Part shown: positions 37,136 to 46,330 of the stretch, piece by piece
Layout: every line of letters starts with the position of its first letter
Position numbering within the stretch: the stretch's first letter is position 1
DNA from: a bacterium
Lineage (GTDB): Bacteria; Elusimicrobiota; Elusimicrobia; Elusimicrobiales; UBA9959
DNA: 64,000 nt
Direction of reading: 5' to 3'
Assembly (NCBI GenBank): GCA_021811315.1
Contig: JAJZPF010000012.1
Span: forward strand, 1 to 64,000
The notes under the pieces: model-generated
What the model was told of the DNA's origin: nothing
The model's database searches: none
Seen by the model: the letters and a program-made list of their open reading frames with translations, nothing else
Translations under genes and position numbers: made by a program

Positions 37136-37860
37136 CGTGCGGCCTCCTCTATAAGCGCCTGCGGGTAACCTATAGGCAGAACCCTGATCGCCCCGGTATT
37201 TTTCTGGGCGTGCGCCGCCATCAGGCCGCTCTTCGCGAAGCCCAGCGTCAGAGTCAGCTTCGCCATGATGTACACGCCGCTGTGGTGGCCGGTGTCGGTG
37301 CTGAGGCCGGAAGGGATGTCGACGGCGATTATCGCGCGTCCGCTTTTGTTCATCAGCTGTATCACCCTGTGGACCGGGCCGGTAGGTTTTCCTACGGCGC
37401 TTATGCCCAGCAGGGCGTCCAGGAGCAGGTCGGCGGAGGAGAACTCGGCCGCCAGGGCGTCGAGCCCCTCTTTTTCCGTCATAGCCACCGGAACCCCGGC
37501 GGCTTTAGCGGCCTCGAGGTTCTTTACCACCAGCTCGCCGTAGCCAGTCTCCTTGGGCGGGAGGATAAAGGCCTTCACGTCCGCGCCGGCCTGCTTCAGG
37601 TAGCGCGCGGCGACGAGCCCGTCCCCGCCGTTATTCCCCTTGCCGCAGCAGACGACGGCTTTAAGGCCGGCCGGCTGTTTGCCCAGTTCCGCGGCGGCGA
37701 ATTCGAGCGCGGCCTGCGCCACGGCGCGGCCGGCGTTCTCCATCAGAATATGGGAAGGGATGCCGTACTCGAGCGAGGCCTTCCTGTCGAGGTACTTCAT
37801 TTTTTCGGCCGTCACTACCGGAAAGCCGCCGAATTCTTTAACCTGCGGGATTTTGGACAT
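37132..37860 (-). CDS. nnrE: NAD(P)H-hydrate epimerase (YjeF N-terminal domain only)
   Basis: PSHILMENAGRAVAQAAL, VVCCGKGNNGGDGLVAARYL, LLLDALLGISAVG, IIAVDIPSGLSTDTG. Confidence 0.92.
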   Translation of the reverse strand: MSKIPQVKEFGGFPVVTAEKMKYLDRKASLEYGIPSHILMENAGRAVAQAALEFAAAELGKQPAGLKAVVCCGKGNNGGDGLVAARYLKQAGADVKAFILPPKETGYGELVVKNLEAAKAAGVPVAMTEKEGLDALAAEFSSADLLLDALLGISAVGKPTGPVHRVIQLMNKSGRAIIAVDIPSGLSTDTGHHSGVYIMAKLTLTLGFAKSGLMAAHAQKNTGAIRVLPIGYPQALIEEAAR

Positions 37861-37872
37861 GCGGCTTCAGCC

Positions 37873-38418
37873 TCAGACGATCAGCCAGACCAGCCAGGCG
37901 ATGGAATAGACGCCCACGGTAAAGACCACCGCGCCCAGCCCGGCGTACGGGAGCCAGATCGAGAGCAGCGCCTTGTTCGTGGAGACCGGGTAAAGCCTGC
38001 GCACCAGCCGCGTCCTGGCGTAGAACACTACGAGCAGGCAGAGGCAGAACCAGAGGAAGGCGTTCAGGAGCTGCAGCTTCGCGAAGAAGGCCAGCGGGAC
38101 CAGCAGCGCCAGGAAGTAGTCCGAGAGGCCGAAGGCGAGGAAAAGCCTGGCGGCGCTGCCCCTGGCCCCGGTGAAGTCCATGAACAGGTGGATGGACGAG
38201 GCGAGGAAGTAATTGAACGCCAGGAGGAGCGTCAGGACGACCATGAAAGACATGGCCCCCGGCGGCACCGCCGAGAACATGCGCAGGAAGGTGAAGACGC
38301 CCAGCGTGCCGGCGAAATAGCCCAGCAGGCCGGCGCGGCCGAGCCCGGCTGGGCGCTCCTCCCCTGCCAGTATTTCAGGCCGCTCCAATACGTTCTCCAA
38401 AACGGAAAAAGGTTGCAT
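37873..38418 (-). CDS. polytopic membrane protein (Yip1-like?)
   Basis: Multiple hydrophobic segments, no clear motif. Confidence 0.6.
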   Translation of the reverse strand: MQPFSVLENVLERPEILAGEERPAGLGRAGLLGYFAGTLGVFTFLRMFSAVPPGAMSFMVVLTLLLAFNYFLASSIHLFMDFTGARGSAARLFLAFGLSDYFLALLVPLAFFAKLQLLNAFLWFCLCLLVVFYARTRLVRRLYPVSTNKALLSIWLPYAGLGAVVFTVGVYSIAWLVWLIV

Positions 38419-38419
38419 T

Positions 38420-39469
38420 TTACCTCCCGTACCAGCGGTATTCCAGGCTGGGCGCCATGTCCATGGCGTCGGTCACCGACTTAGTTCCCATGAAAGAGAG
38501 CTTGGTGTCGATCAGGGAAAGGAAGTTTTCCAGCGGGTCGGCCTCGTTCAGCACGCGGGGGTTCTTCCCCAGACCGCCAAGCTCGCCGGCCTTGTCGATA
38601 GCGTCCTGCAGGTCGCCCAGCGAGTCCACGAGCTTATTGTCCAGCGCCTGCCGGCCGGTGTAGATGCGGCCGTCGGCCAGCAGCTTCACCTGGTCCACCG
38701 GCATCTTGCGCCCGTCGGACACGGCCTTCACGAACTGGTCGTAAGAGTCGTCTATCATAGCCTGGAGCAGCTTGTGCTCCTCGGGGGTCATTTCACGCGA
38801 AGGAGAGCCGATATCCTTGAACTTGCCGGATTTTATGACCTCGCTCCGGTAGCCCACTTTTTTCATCAGCCCTTCGAAGTTGCCCACGCTGAAGATCACG
38901 CCGATGGAGCCGGTTATGGTCCCGGGGTGGGCCATGATCTGGTCGCAGGCCGCGGCCACGTAATAGCCGCCGCTGGCGGAAACCTCTCCGAAGCGGGCGA
39001 TGAAAGGTTTCTTGGTCTCGGCTTTGGCCTTCAGGATGGCCGAGTAGATCTCCTGCACCGCGCCCACGGTGCCGCCGGGGGAGTTGATGTCCAGGACGAT
39101 GGCCTTGACTTCTTTTTTGGCGGCCATGTTCTTTATGCGTTTTGCGATCTGCTGGCTGCCGTTATCCCAGGAGTGGCCGGAGGTGCCCTGGGAGATGGCG
39201 CCGTAAAGCGGTATTACCGCCACGGCGTTCTTCTTGCTTTGGCCCAGGCCCGTGAGCTTGGAGATGTCCAGGTCGTCGGGCTTCGCCTTGCGGGCCGCGT
39301 CGGCCTTGCTTATCACGGTATAGGACGCCGCGAGCGAAAGGGCGTATAGCACGGCTATTATCTTCAGCCAGAGCGCCGCTCCGGGCCTGGCCGCCGCGGG
39401 AACGGGCGGGGCCGCCGGCTTGGGCTGCGCTTCGGGATTTACCGCGCCGCTGTTGTTTTGCTCTTCCAT
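38420..39469 (-). CDS. sppA: signal peptide peptidase SppA
   Basis: VIPLYGAISQG, IVLDINSPGGTVGAVQEIYSAI, FGEVSASGGYYVAAACDQIMAHPGTITGSIGVI. Confidence 0.95.
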   Translation of the reverse strand: MEEQNNSGAVNPEAQPKPAAPPVPAAARPGAALWLKIIAVLYALSLAASYTVISKADAARKAKPDDLDISKLTGLGQSKKNAVAVIPLYGAISQGTSGHSWDNGSQQIAKRIKNMAAKKEVKAIVLDINSPGGTVGAVQEIYSAILKAKAETKKPFIARFGEVSASGGYYVAAACDQIMAHPGTITGSIGVIFSVGNFEGLMKKVGYRSEVIKSGKFKDIGSPSREMTPEEHKLLQAMIDDSYDQFVKAVSDGRKMPVDQVKLLADGRIYTGRQALDNKLVDSLGDLQDAIDKAGELGGLGKNPRVLNEADPLENFLSLIDTKLSFMGTKSVTDAMDMAPSLEYRWYGR

Positions 39470-39532
39470 TAGTCCTCCAACCTGAATTAAGCCGAAAAAA
39501 GTAAAAATAAACTATAGCATATGGCCGCAAGC

Positions 39533-40783
39533 CTACAGGTTCGCCGCGTCAAGCACCCTGTTGCGGCCGCCTTCCTTGGCGGCGTAAAGCGCCGCGTCGG
39601 CCCGCCCCACTATCTCTTCCGGCGCCCGGCCGTCGCGCGGGAAATGGGCTATGCCTATGGACACCGTCAGGCGGACTTTTTCCAGCCCCTGGGAGAACAC
39701 CTCGGCCTCTATGCGCGCCCTTATGGTCTCCGCTTTGCGCAGCACGCCGGCGGAATCCGCCCGCGGCAGCACTATGCCGAACTCCTCGCCGCCGTAGCGC
39801 CCCACGAAGTCCGTCTCGTAGACGCCCTCTTTAAGCAGCTGCGCCACCCGCCTGAGCACGGCGTCCCCGAACTGGTGGCCGTAGGTGTCGTTCAAATGCT
39901 TGAAATGGTCGATGTCGGCTATCATGAAGCCCATCGTGGTCTTGAAGGCCGCCGCCCGGCGCAGCTCCTCGCGGATCTTCTCGTCGAGCGCGCTGCGGCG
40001 CCAGAGGCCGGTAAGCCCGTCGGTCAGCGACAGCCATTCCACCTTGCGGAACAGGATGACGCGCTTCAGCGCGAAAGAGATCTCGGCCGCGAACCTGGCC
40101 GCGGACTCCCCGCCCTGCTGGCCGCCGCGGAGCGCTATCAGCCCGAGCGGGGCGCCGCCGGCCGAGACCGGCGCCAGCACCAGGCCCTTGACGGCCATCG
40201 CCGCCGCCGGGAAGCCGCCGGCCAGGGCCAGCAGTTCCGGGTAGCCGGGAAGCGCGGAGCCCTTCGCGCCATGCGCGAAAAGTTCCATCCCACCGCCGCC
40301 CGGGGAATTGCCCTCCATGTAAAGCGCGACCTCTTCGGTCTCGAAATAATCGGACAGGTATTTGCCGAGCTGCTTGGCCGCCGACTGCGGCTCCACGGTG
40401 TCGGAAAGCAGCCTGACCGCGGAATACACCGCAAGGGATCTTTTCTCTCCGGCGGCGTTCAAGCCCGTCATGGTCTTTATAAGGGTAAGCTCCCCCTGCA
40501 GTTTGGCCGCGCGGGCCAGCAGCTTTTCGAGGCCGGAACGGTCCGTGGCCGCGCCGTAACCGCCATTTAGCATGACCGAATGCGCCAGCGCGGCCACGGT
40601 CCACAGCGCGAGCGCCGCGTACGGCGCGCCCCGGGAGATCTCCCCGGCCAGCATGAAAGAGGCGGAAGCGAAAAGCGCCGCTCCGGCCGCGGCGCCGGCC
40701 CAGCGGTTGAGGCGCCCCAGGAAATAGGAGAGCAGGGGCGAAGCGGCGGCCGCGGCGATCCAGAATTCGGGCCTAGAAGCCAT
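39533..40783 (-). CDS. GGDEF-domain protein (diguanylate cyclase)
   Basis: DIDHFKHLNDTYGHQFGDAVLRRV, RYGGEEFGIVLP; ATG at 40783 has RBS AAGGAG at 40791-40796. Confidence 0.92.
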   Translation of the reverse strand: MASRPEFWIAAAAASPLLSYFLGRLNRWAGAAAGAALFASASFMLAGEISRGAPYAALALWTVAALAHSVMLNGGYGAATDRSGLEKLLARAAKLQGELTLIKTMTGLNAAGEKRSLAVYSAVRLLSDTVEPQSAAKQLGKYLSDYFETEEVALYMEGNSPGGGGMELFAHGAKGSALPGYPELLALAGGFPAAAMAVKGLVLAPVSAGGAPLGLIALRGGQQGGESAARFAAEISFALKRVILFRKVEWLSLTDGLTGLWRRSALDEKIREELRRAAAFKTTMGFMIADIDHFKHLNDTYGHQFGDAVLRRVAQLLKEGVYETDFVGRYGGEEFGIVLPRADSAGVLRKAETIRARIEAEVFSQGLEKVRLTVSIGIAHFPRDGRAPEEIVGRADAALYAAKEGGRNRVLDAANL

Positions 40784-40935
40784 CCGGAAACTCCTTCGCG
40801 CCTGCAAACGCTGCTTTTGGCCGGCTGCCGCGTTGCTCCTCACTTACAGACCGCCGGTATGCTCGTTCGTCGCGCCTTGCATCCGGCACAAAATCCGCGT
40901 TTTCGCGTATCAAAGCAGTTTCCGGATGGCTTCTA
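40774..40935. repeat. palindromic element R1 (23-bp terminal inverted arms plus shared core)
   Basis: TAGAAGCCATCCGGAAACTCCTT / AAGCAGTTTCCGGATGGCTTCTA (22/23 complementary); core 40820-40887 is 66/68 identical to 45904-45971. Confidence 0.85.
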
Positions 40936-40936
40936 T

Positions 40937-42277
40937 TCACGCGGACACCACCCTGTTGCGGCCGGCCTGCTTCGCCTTGAAGAGGCGTTCGTCCGCGAGG
41001 CGCACCAGCTGCCCGGCGGCGGAGGCCTCGGAGGGGAATTCGGCCACGCCGAAGCTGGACGTCACGCCGGAAACCTTCCCCCCGAAATTAAAAGAGCGGG
41101 CTTCCAGCGCGACGCGTATCTTCTCGGCGGCTGCGGCGGCCTGCGCTTTATCGGCGCCGGTTATGATCAGCGCGAATTCCTCGCCGCCGTAGCGGGCCGC
41201 GAAATCGACCGCCCTCACCCCGCCGGCGATGGTCTCCGACACGGCCTTGAGCACCGCGTCGCCGGCCTGGTGGCCGAAAGTGTCGTTATAGGATTTAAAA
41301 TGGTCGATATCCGCCATTACCAGCGCGAAGGGCACCTTGGCGCGGGCGGAGCGCAGGATCTCCTCGTCCAGCCTGGACTGGAAAGCGCGATGGGTATAAA
41401 GGCCGGTAAGGCCGTCCTTTATGGCCAGTTCGTTCACCTTTTCGAACAGGTGGATGTTCTCCATGCTGACCCCGGCCAGCGTGCAGGCCAGCTCGGCCCC
41501 GCGCAGGTCCTCCGACCTGAAGCGGTCCGGCTCCTGCGCGGAAGCCCGGACAAAACCCACGAGGCGGCCGAACAGGTGCAGCGGCAGGGCCATAAACGAC
41601 TTCTCGCCCGGCCCGAAGAAACCCTTGGCGAAGCGGCTGTCGGTTTCGGCGTTGCGCACGAGCAGCGGGATCTTGCGCTCGGCCACCCACCGGTCGGCGA
41701 AATCCCGCGGAGCGCCCGAGCGCAGCTCCACCAGCGCGCCGGGGAAATAATTGTTCAGCAGCGTCTCGAGCCGGCCCTTGACTTCGTCGGGGGTCGAGGC
41801 GGCCCCCATATCCTGGATAGCGGAGGAAAGCGCGCCCTTGTCCCTTATCCGCGCCAGGGTGCTGTCCAGGTGCAGGCGGTAGCGGGCCAGCTCGTCCTCC
41901 AGGCTCTTGATTTTCTCGCCGGCGGCCGTCTCTTCAGAGGCCAGCCGCTCGCGGGCCGCCGCCCGCGCGCTTTCGGAATGGGAAAGGGCGAAAAAAAGCA
42001 GCCACAGGCAAAGGACTTCGGCTATGGCCCCCGTCGTCAGGTAAATTGAATCCCCGCCGCCCGAAAGCTTGGGCAGGAGGAACCCGGCCACCGTCACCAG
42101 GAAGAGGAAGATATACTTGACTTCTTTTTCTCCGGACCAGGAAAACCAGATAAAAAGCGCCCCGCTCGCCGGAAAGACCCAGAGGAAATGGGAGGGCCAA
42201 AGCCAAAGCGACCAGCCGATCGCGCCCAAAATAGCGACCGGGCCGGCAACCTTGGCAAAAGCGTTCGGCCTTAACAT
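40937..42277 (-). CDS. membrane GAF-GGDEF protein (diguanylate cyclase)
   Basis: N-terminal TM helices, GAF-like region, DIDHFKSYNDTFGHQAGDAVLKAV, RYGGEEFALIIT. Confidence 0.92.
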   Translation of the reverse strand: MLRPNAFAKVAGPVAILGAIGWSLWLWPSHFLWVFPASGALFIWFSWSGEKEVKYIFLFLVTVAGFLLPKLSGGGDSIYLTTGAIAEVLCLWLLFFALSHSESARAAARERLASEETAAGEKIKSLEDELARYRLHLDSTLARIRDKGALSSAIQDMGAASTPDEVKGRLETLLNNYFPGALVELRSGAPRDFADRWVAERKIPLLVRNAETDSRFAKGFFGPGEKSFMALPLHLFGRLVGFVRASAQEPDRFRSEDLRGAELACTLAGVSMENIHLFEKVNELAIKDGLTGLYTHRAFQSRLDEEILRSARAKVPFALVMADIDHFKSYNDTFGHQAGDAVLKAVSETIAGGVRAVDFAARYGGEEFALIITGADKAQAAAAAEKIRVALEARSFNFGGKVSGVTSSFGVAEFPSEASAAGQLVRLADERLFKAKQAGRNRVVSA

Positions 42278-42312
42278 ATAATGAAAATTTTACTATATAA
42301 GGGGAGGTAAAT

Positions 42313-44019
42313 TCAGTACTTACAGGTGACGGGGAAACCTTCGAGCCAGGCTCCAAATTGGTCGGCTTCTTTTCTTGACGGTGATCCCGCCGCGGCGGTT
42401 CGGTAAAGGGACAGCTCTCTCTCCGCCGCTTTCCGCTTTATCGCTCCATTGCATAGAGACAGCATGACGCTGTCAAAATCATCCGGCCGGACAATTTTAA
42501 ATTCCGCCGGCAGCGGCTTTCCCCTGCGGGCAAAAACCAGCGAGAAAGCGTCCCAGTAGACCAGCGCCCATTTTTCTTTAGGCATGAACACCAAATAGGC
42601 GGGCCTTAAGACCGTGACCTTCTCCCCCTTCCGTCCGGCCTGCTCGAAAGGCAGCAGCCGGCGGTCCCGGCGGAAAATCGCCAATTCGAAACCGTTTTCC
42701 ACGGCGAACTTCTCCCAGGTATCCTGGTCCGCCATGGCGGCGCTTACTGGCTCCAGGTATTTGTGGAAAAGGTACCTGCCGTCGGTGAAAACTTTATACT
42801 CCGGGTTCAGCGCCCAGCCCAGGTAGCCTCCCCAGGTCCAGGGATTGTAGAGTTTCCTGCCTCCCAGTTCTCCGGCATTGGCTTTAAGATAGGCCGCCGC
42901 GCCGGCGGCTTCCTCGCCGAGGTTAACTTTGAAAGCGGCGTACCGCGGCCAGACCAACAGGGCGAGATAAACCAGGGCCAGGCCGAAGATAATGCGGCCC
43001 CGGCGGCGCAGCGCGGCCGGGTCCCGCAGGCGCGCGGCTGCGTCAAAGGAGAATACGGCCGCCGCCATGGAGAAAAAAACGATATGCCGCGTATGCCGCG
43101 AGGCCTCGAAGGCGAGCCCCCCCAGGGTGAGCAGGTGCGCAAGCGGGAGCGAGCGGTCTTTCAGGAACCTTTTCAGCAGGAGCGAAAAAGAGACCAGCAA
43201 AAACACCATGAAAGGCCAATGCCATACATTAGTAAGGGAAGGAGGAGCCCATTCCGCCAGATAGCGGGACATGTCGCCGGCCTGGACCGCATGCTGCAGA
43301 AGTATGTAATACAGCTTAAAGCCCCAGGGATTCAGCAGCGTGCCGGCAAAGGCGGCCAGCACGGCCAGGGCGGGGCCCCAGCCCCGGCTTTTCTCCCCCG
43401 CGGCCGGCCACAGGCTCCGGTCCGCCGGATCCCCGGCCGCGTAAGCTCCCAGCAGCGCCAGCCCGTAAGCGAACCCGGCGTGCAAATTGGCCCATAGAGC
43501 GAAAAAAGCCGCAAGCAGGAGATAGGAACGGGGCCCCGCGGACCGCCGGCCGGAGATCCTTTCAGCCTCGAGCCGCCAGAGCAGGAGAGAGAAGAACAGG
43601 ACGCTGAAATTCTCGGGCCGAAGGTCCGAGTTGGCCATCAGCGCCAGCCCCCAGACGGGCAGGGCGAAAAAAGCGGCCCGCTTCAGCCCGTTAAGGGAGA
43701 GGATGGAATAGAATACCGGGAAGGTGGCGGCGAGCACCGCCAGCTTCAGCGCGAAAAAACCGGCTTTGCCTCCCAGGGAATAAACGGCGTAGTAAATCAG
43801 CTGCGCCAGCCATTCAAAATCCGTCCACCGCGCGCCGTTCTCCGTCCAGGAAAGGAAATCCGCGGACGGAAGGCGCAGGTTCTGAACGATATATTTACCG
43901 GCCGAGAGGTGCCAGTACAGGTCGGGGTTCAGCACGGGCATGGCGATAGCGCCCAGCGCCAGCGCGGCGCCGGCGGCCAGCCAGAGTCTTCCGCTCAGGG
44001 AATCCGGGTTTTCTTCCAT
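42313..44019 (-). CDS. polytopic membrane protein, GT-C glycosyltransferase-like
   Basis: About 9-10 hydrophobic segments, NPDLYWHLSAGKYI near the N terminus. Confidence 0.6.
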   Translation of the reverse strand: MEENPDSLSGRLWLAAGAALALGAIAMPVLNPDLYWHLSAGKYIVQNLRLPSADFLSWTENGARWTDFEWLAQLIYYAVYSLGGKAGFFALKLAVLAATFPVFYSILSLNGLKRAAFFALPVWGLALMANSDLRPENFSVLFFSLLLWRLEAERISGRRSAGPRSYLLLAAFFALWANLHAGFAYGLALLGAYAAGDPADRSLWPAAGEKSRGWGPALAVLAAFAGTLLNPWGFKLYYILLQHAVQAGDMSRYLAEWAPPSLTNVWHWPFMVFLLVSFSLLLKRFLKDRSLPLAHLLTLGGLAFEASRHTRHIVFFSMAAAVFSFDAAARLRDPAALRRRGRIIFGLALVYLALLVWPRYAAFKVNLGEEAAGAAAYLKANAGELGGRKLYNPWTWGGYLGWALNPEYKVFTDGRYLFHKYLEPVSAAMADQDTWEKFAVENGFELAIFRRDRRLLPFEQAGRKGEKVTVLRPAYLVFMPKEKWALVYWDAFSLVFARRGKPLPAEFKIVRPDDFDSVMLSLCNGAIKRKAAERELSLYRTAAAGSPSRKEADQFGAWLEGFPVTCKY

Positions 44020-44023
44020 GCTT

Positions 44024-44758
44024 CTAATTTTTTTTCAGCAGCCAGAGGAACTCAAGGTTGCCTTTGGCGCCTCTTATAGGCGAATCTACCAGACCTTTTT
44101 CTTCGGCTCCGGGCAGGGCAGTTTTCAGGAAGGCCCTCATGTTTTCCATGGCTTTAAGCCGCAGCTCTTCGGTTTTAACTATCCCGCGCTTCAGGTCGCC
44201 CGGGGCGAGCTCGAACTGCGGCTTCACGAGCGCTATCACTTCCCCGCCAGGCGCCATTACGCTGAAGACCGGGCCGAGGATAAGCCGCAATGAAATAAAA
44301 GAGACGTCTATGGCACAAAGGGATGGCTGCTCCGGGAACAATTCAGGCTTTAGGAAGCGGGCATTGGTCTCCGGCATGAAGACGACCCGGGGGTCGGTCT
44401 TTATTTTCTCGTGTATCTGGCCTTCGCCCACGTCCACCGCGTAGACTTTAAGCGCCCCCTCCTGCAGGAAGCAGTCGGTGAAGCCGCCGGTGGCCACGCC
44501 CACGTCCAGGCAGACCCGGCCTTTGACGGCCGTCTTGAAAGCGTCCAGCGCGCCCCTCAGCTTTGTCCCGCCCCGGGACACGTAGGGACAGTCGCTTTTT
44601 GCCAGCTCTATGAGATCGGCTTCTTTGACCTGCTGCCCGGCCTTGTCCGCCGGCCGCCCGTTGACGGTCACCAGCCCCGCCATAATAGCGCGCAAAGCCT
44701 TCTCGCGGCTTTCAAAAAGCCCCCTCCCGACGCAAGCGACATCCAGTCTGGTTTTCAT
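44024..44758 (-). CDS. tlyA: TlyA-family RNA methyltransferase
   Basis: MKTRLDVACVGRGLFESREKALRAIMAGLVTVNG (S4), YVSRGGTKLRGAL, CLDVGVATGGFTDCFLQEGA; start reset from track start 44851. Confidence 0.93.
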   Translation of the reverse strand: MKTRLDVACVGRGLFESREKALRAIMAGLVTVNGRPADKAGQQVKEADLIELAKSDCPYVSRGGTKLRGALDAFKTAVKGRVCLDVGVATGGFTDCFLQEGALKVYAVDVGEGQIHEKIKTDPRVVFMPETNARFLKPELFPEQPSLCAIDVSFISLRLILGPVFSVMAPGGEVIALVKPQFELAPGDLKRGIVKTEELRLKAMENMRAFLKTALPGAEEKGLVDSPIRGAKGNLEFLWLLKKN

Positions 44759-44804
44759 ACTACATATACTACAAAATTGATTCTTCCGGGTTTCATGTGG
44801 TCCG

Positions 44805-44943
44805 CTGCGGGCGCCACGGGGACCGGAACGCAAAAACGTTGTCTCGCACACCGTGCTCGCAACTCCCGCTCTCGCCCTCCGCGCTTACGCAAGCGTCGGG
44901 CTCCGAGAGGGTTTTGCTAACCCGGTCCCCGTGTCGCCCGCAG
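44805..44943. repeat. palindromic element R3 (22-bp arms, 21/22)
   Basis: CTGCGGGCGCCACGGGGACCGG ... CCGGTCCCCGTGTCGCCCGCAG. Confidence 0.8.
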
Positions 44944-44974
44944 AGTCAACCCGCCTGAAGGCCAAAGCCAAATA

Positions 44975-45005
44975 AAAAGGGACTCTCCCATAAAGAGTCC
45001 CTTTT
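44975..45005. terminator. intrinsic terminator
   Basis: AAAAGGGACTCT cccataa AGAGTCCCTTTT downstream of the 45023 CDS. Confidence 0.88.
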
Positions 45006-45022
45006 CGGCCGCGTAAGGCGCT

Positions 45023-45661
45023 TTAGCGGCGGCCGTGGGCCGCTTCCTCCCACAGCTCGCTCAGCTTCTCCGGAAAATTCCGGCGCACGTCCTTCATCTC
45101 GCCCTTGCTGACATGCCGCTCCATTACCCGTATAATGCCGACGGTAATCCGCATCGGGTCCATCCCTTTGGGGAGCTGCTCCTGCACCCGGTCCAGGAAT
45201 TCGTCCATCGTGCGCATCTTCACCGGCTTATCTATCGGGGTCCAGCCGTTATAATACATCCCCGTGATCAGCATAGGCAGCTGCGAGGCGAACTCCGTGC
45301 TCTCCCTCACCGGCAGCCTGTCCCTGACGGCGTGCAGCACCGCGCGCAGCGCGCGGTAGGCGTCATTCGGATTATCGAAGCCAAGCTCTTCCTCTATTTC
45401 CTTCAGCCAGACCCGCGTCTTGGCCATCGCCTTGTCGAACAAATGCGACTCAGAGGCTTCCGTGATGGTCTTGGGCCATTCGCTGGTTATCCTCTCGGCC
45501 GCGTGCCAGTCGTCCTGCGGCGTGCCGGGCCTGTCGCCCCGGTTGAAGTAGATCTGCTCCGCCACTTCCCTGGTCGCGTCCTCCAGGTTCCCGCTGCGCA
45601 GGTAATCCGCGTAGGCCTGCGCGTAGAAATGCTTCACTGTGCTCATTGTATTTTTAGTCAT
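45023..45661 (-). CDS. DUF2267-type protein with DUF2934-like N-terminal segment
   Basis: N-terminal ...VAEQIYFNRGDRPGTPQDDWHAAERI; then AYRALRAVLHAVRDRLPVRESTEFASQLPMLITGMYYNGWTP. Confidence 0.72.
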   Translation of the reverse strand: MTKNTMSTVKHFYAQAYADYLRSGNLEDATREVAEQIYFNRGDRPGTPQDDWHAAERITSEWPKTITEASESHLFDKAMAKTRVWLKEIEEELGFDNPNDAYRALRAVLHAVRDRLPVRESTEFASQLPMLITGMYYNGWTPIDKPVKMRTMDEFLDRVQEQLPKGMDPMRITVGIIRVMERHVSKGEMKDVRRNFPEKLSELWEEAAHGRR

Positions 45662-45750
45662 TCTTCCCCCTTGTGTGGCAAACGGCCGGCCGCGCTTCTT
45701 AGCGCGGGAACGTTGCCTTATTTAATTGCGGGATAGGAACTATCCCCCCT

Positions 45751-46017
45751 AGGGCTCGCGACAAAATAATATGAGCATTTGGCTGAGCGGATTTTGGAGC
45801 GAGCCGAAGCGGCGTGCAGCGACACGTACTGTATGTACGTTAGCGGAATGCCGCAAAGGCGCAGCCCAAAAGCGGCTCAGCCCCGGGGGAGGCCCATCTT
45901 TAAGCCGGCTGCCGCGTTGCTCCTCACTCACAGACCACCGGTATGCTCGTTCGTCGCGCCTTGCATCCGGCTCAAATATGGGCCTCCAAATGCTCATATT
46001 ATTTTGTCACGAGCCCT
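45751..46017. mobile_element. palindromic MITE-like element R2 (32-bp terminal inverted repeats, about 267 bp)
   Basis: AGGGCTCGCGACAAAATAATATGAGCATTTGG / CCAAATGCTCATATTATTTTGTCACGAGCCCT (31/32); shares a 68-bp core with R1; no transposase. Confidence 0.75.
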
Positions 46018-46081
46018 AACCCCATACTACAAAATTATGGATAAAATGCAATATAGCCCGAAAGTCACATCAGGAACGGAC

Positions 46082-46330
46082 CTATTGCTCGTTCTCTTCG
46101 TCCTCGAAAGCTTCAAGCTTAAGCTTGCCCTCGGCGTCCTTGCGGAGCACTTCTATCTTGCGCTTCACCTCTTCCAGCTTCACCGAGAGCTCTTTTGAAA
46201 TGACCACGCCTTCCTCGAAGAGGGAGAGCGATTCCTCGATAGGAGTATTCTCGTCCTCGAGCTTGGCCACTATCTCCTCGAGCTTCTCCAGCTTTTCCTC
46301 GAAACCGCCCGCATTGGCTTTCTTTACCAT
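46082..46330 (-). CDS. xseB: exodeoxyribonuclease VII small subunit
   Basis: FEEKLEKLEEIVAKLEDENTPIEESLSLFEEGVVI. Confidence 0.93.
   Translation of the reverse strand: MVKKANAGGFEEKLEKLEEIVAKLEDENTPIEESLSLFEEGVVISKELSVKLEEVKRKIEVLRKDAEGKLKLEAFEDEENEQ

Noticed and set aside
45749-46019. Two antisense 82-aa ORFs starting MSIW and ending MLILFC(R/H)EP
   Set aside because: Their similarity is a direct result of the palindromic repeat R2; no RBS or domain supports translation.
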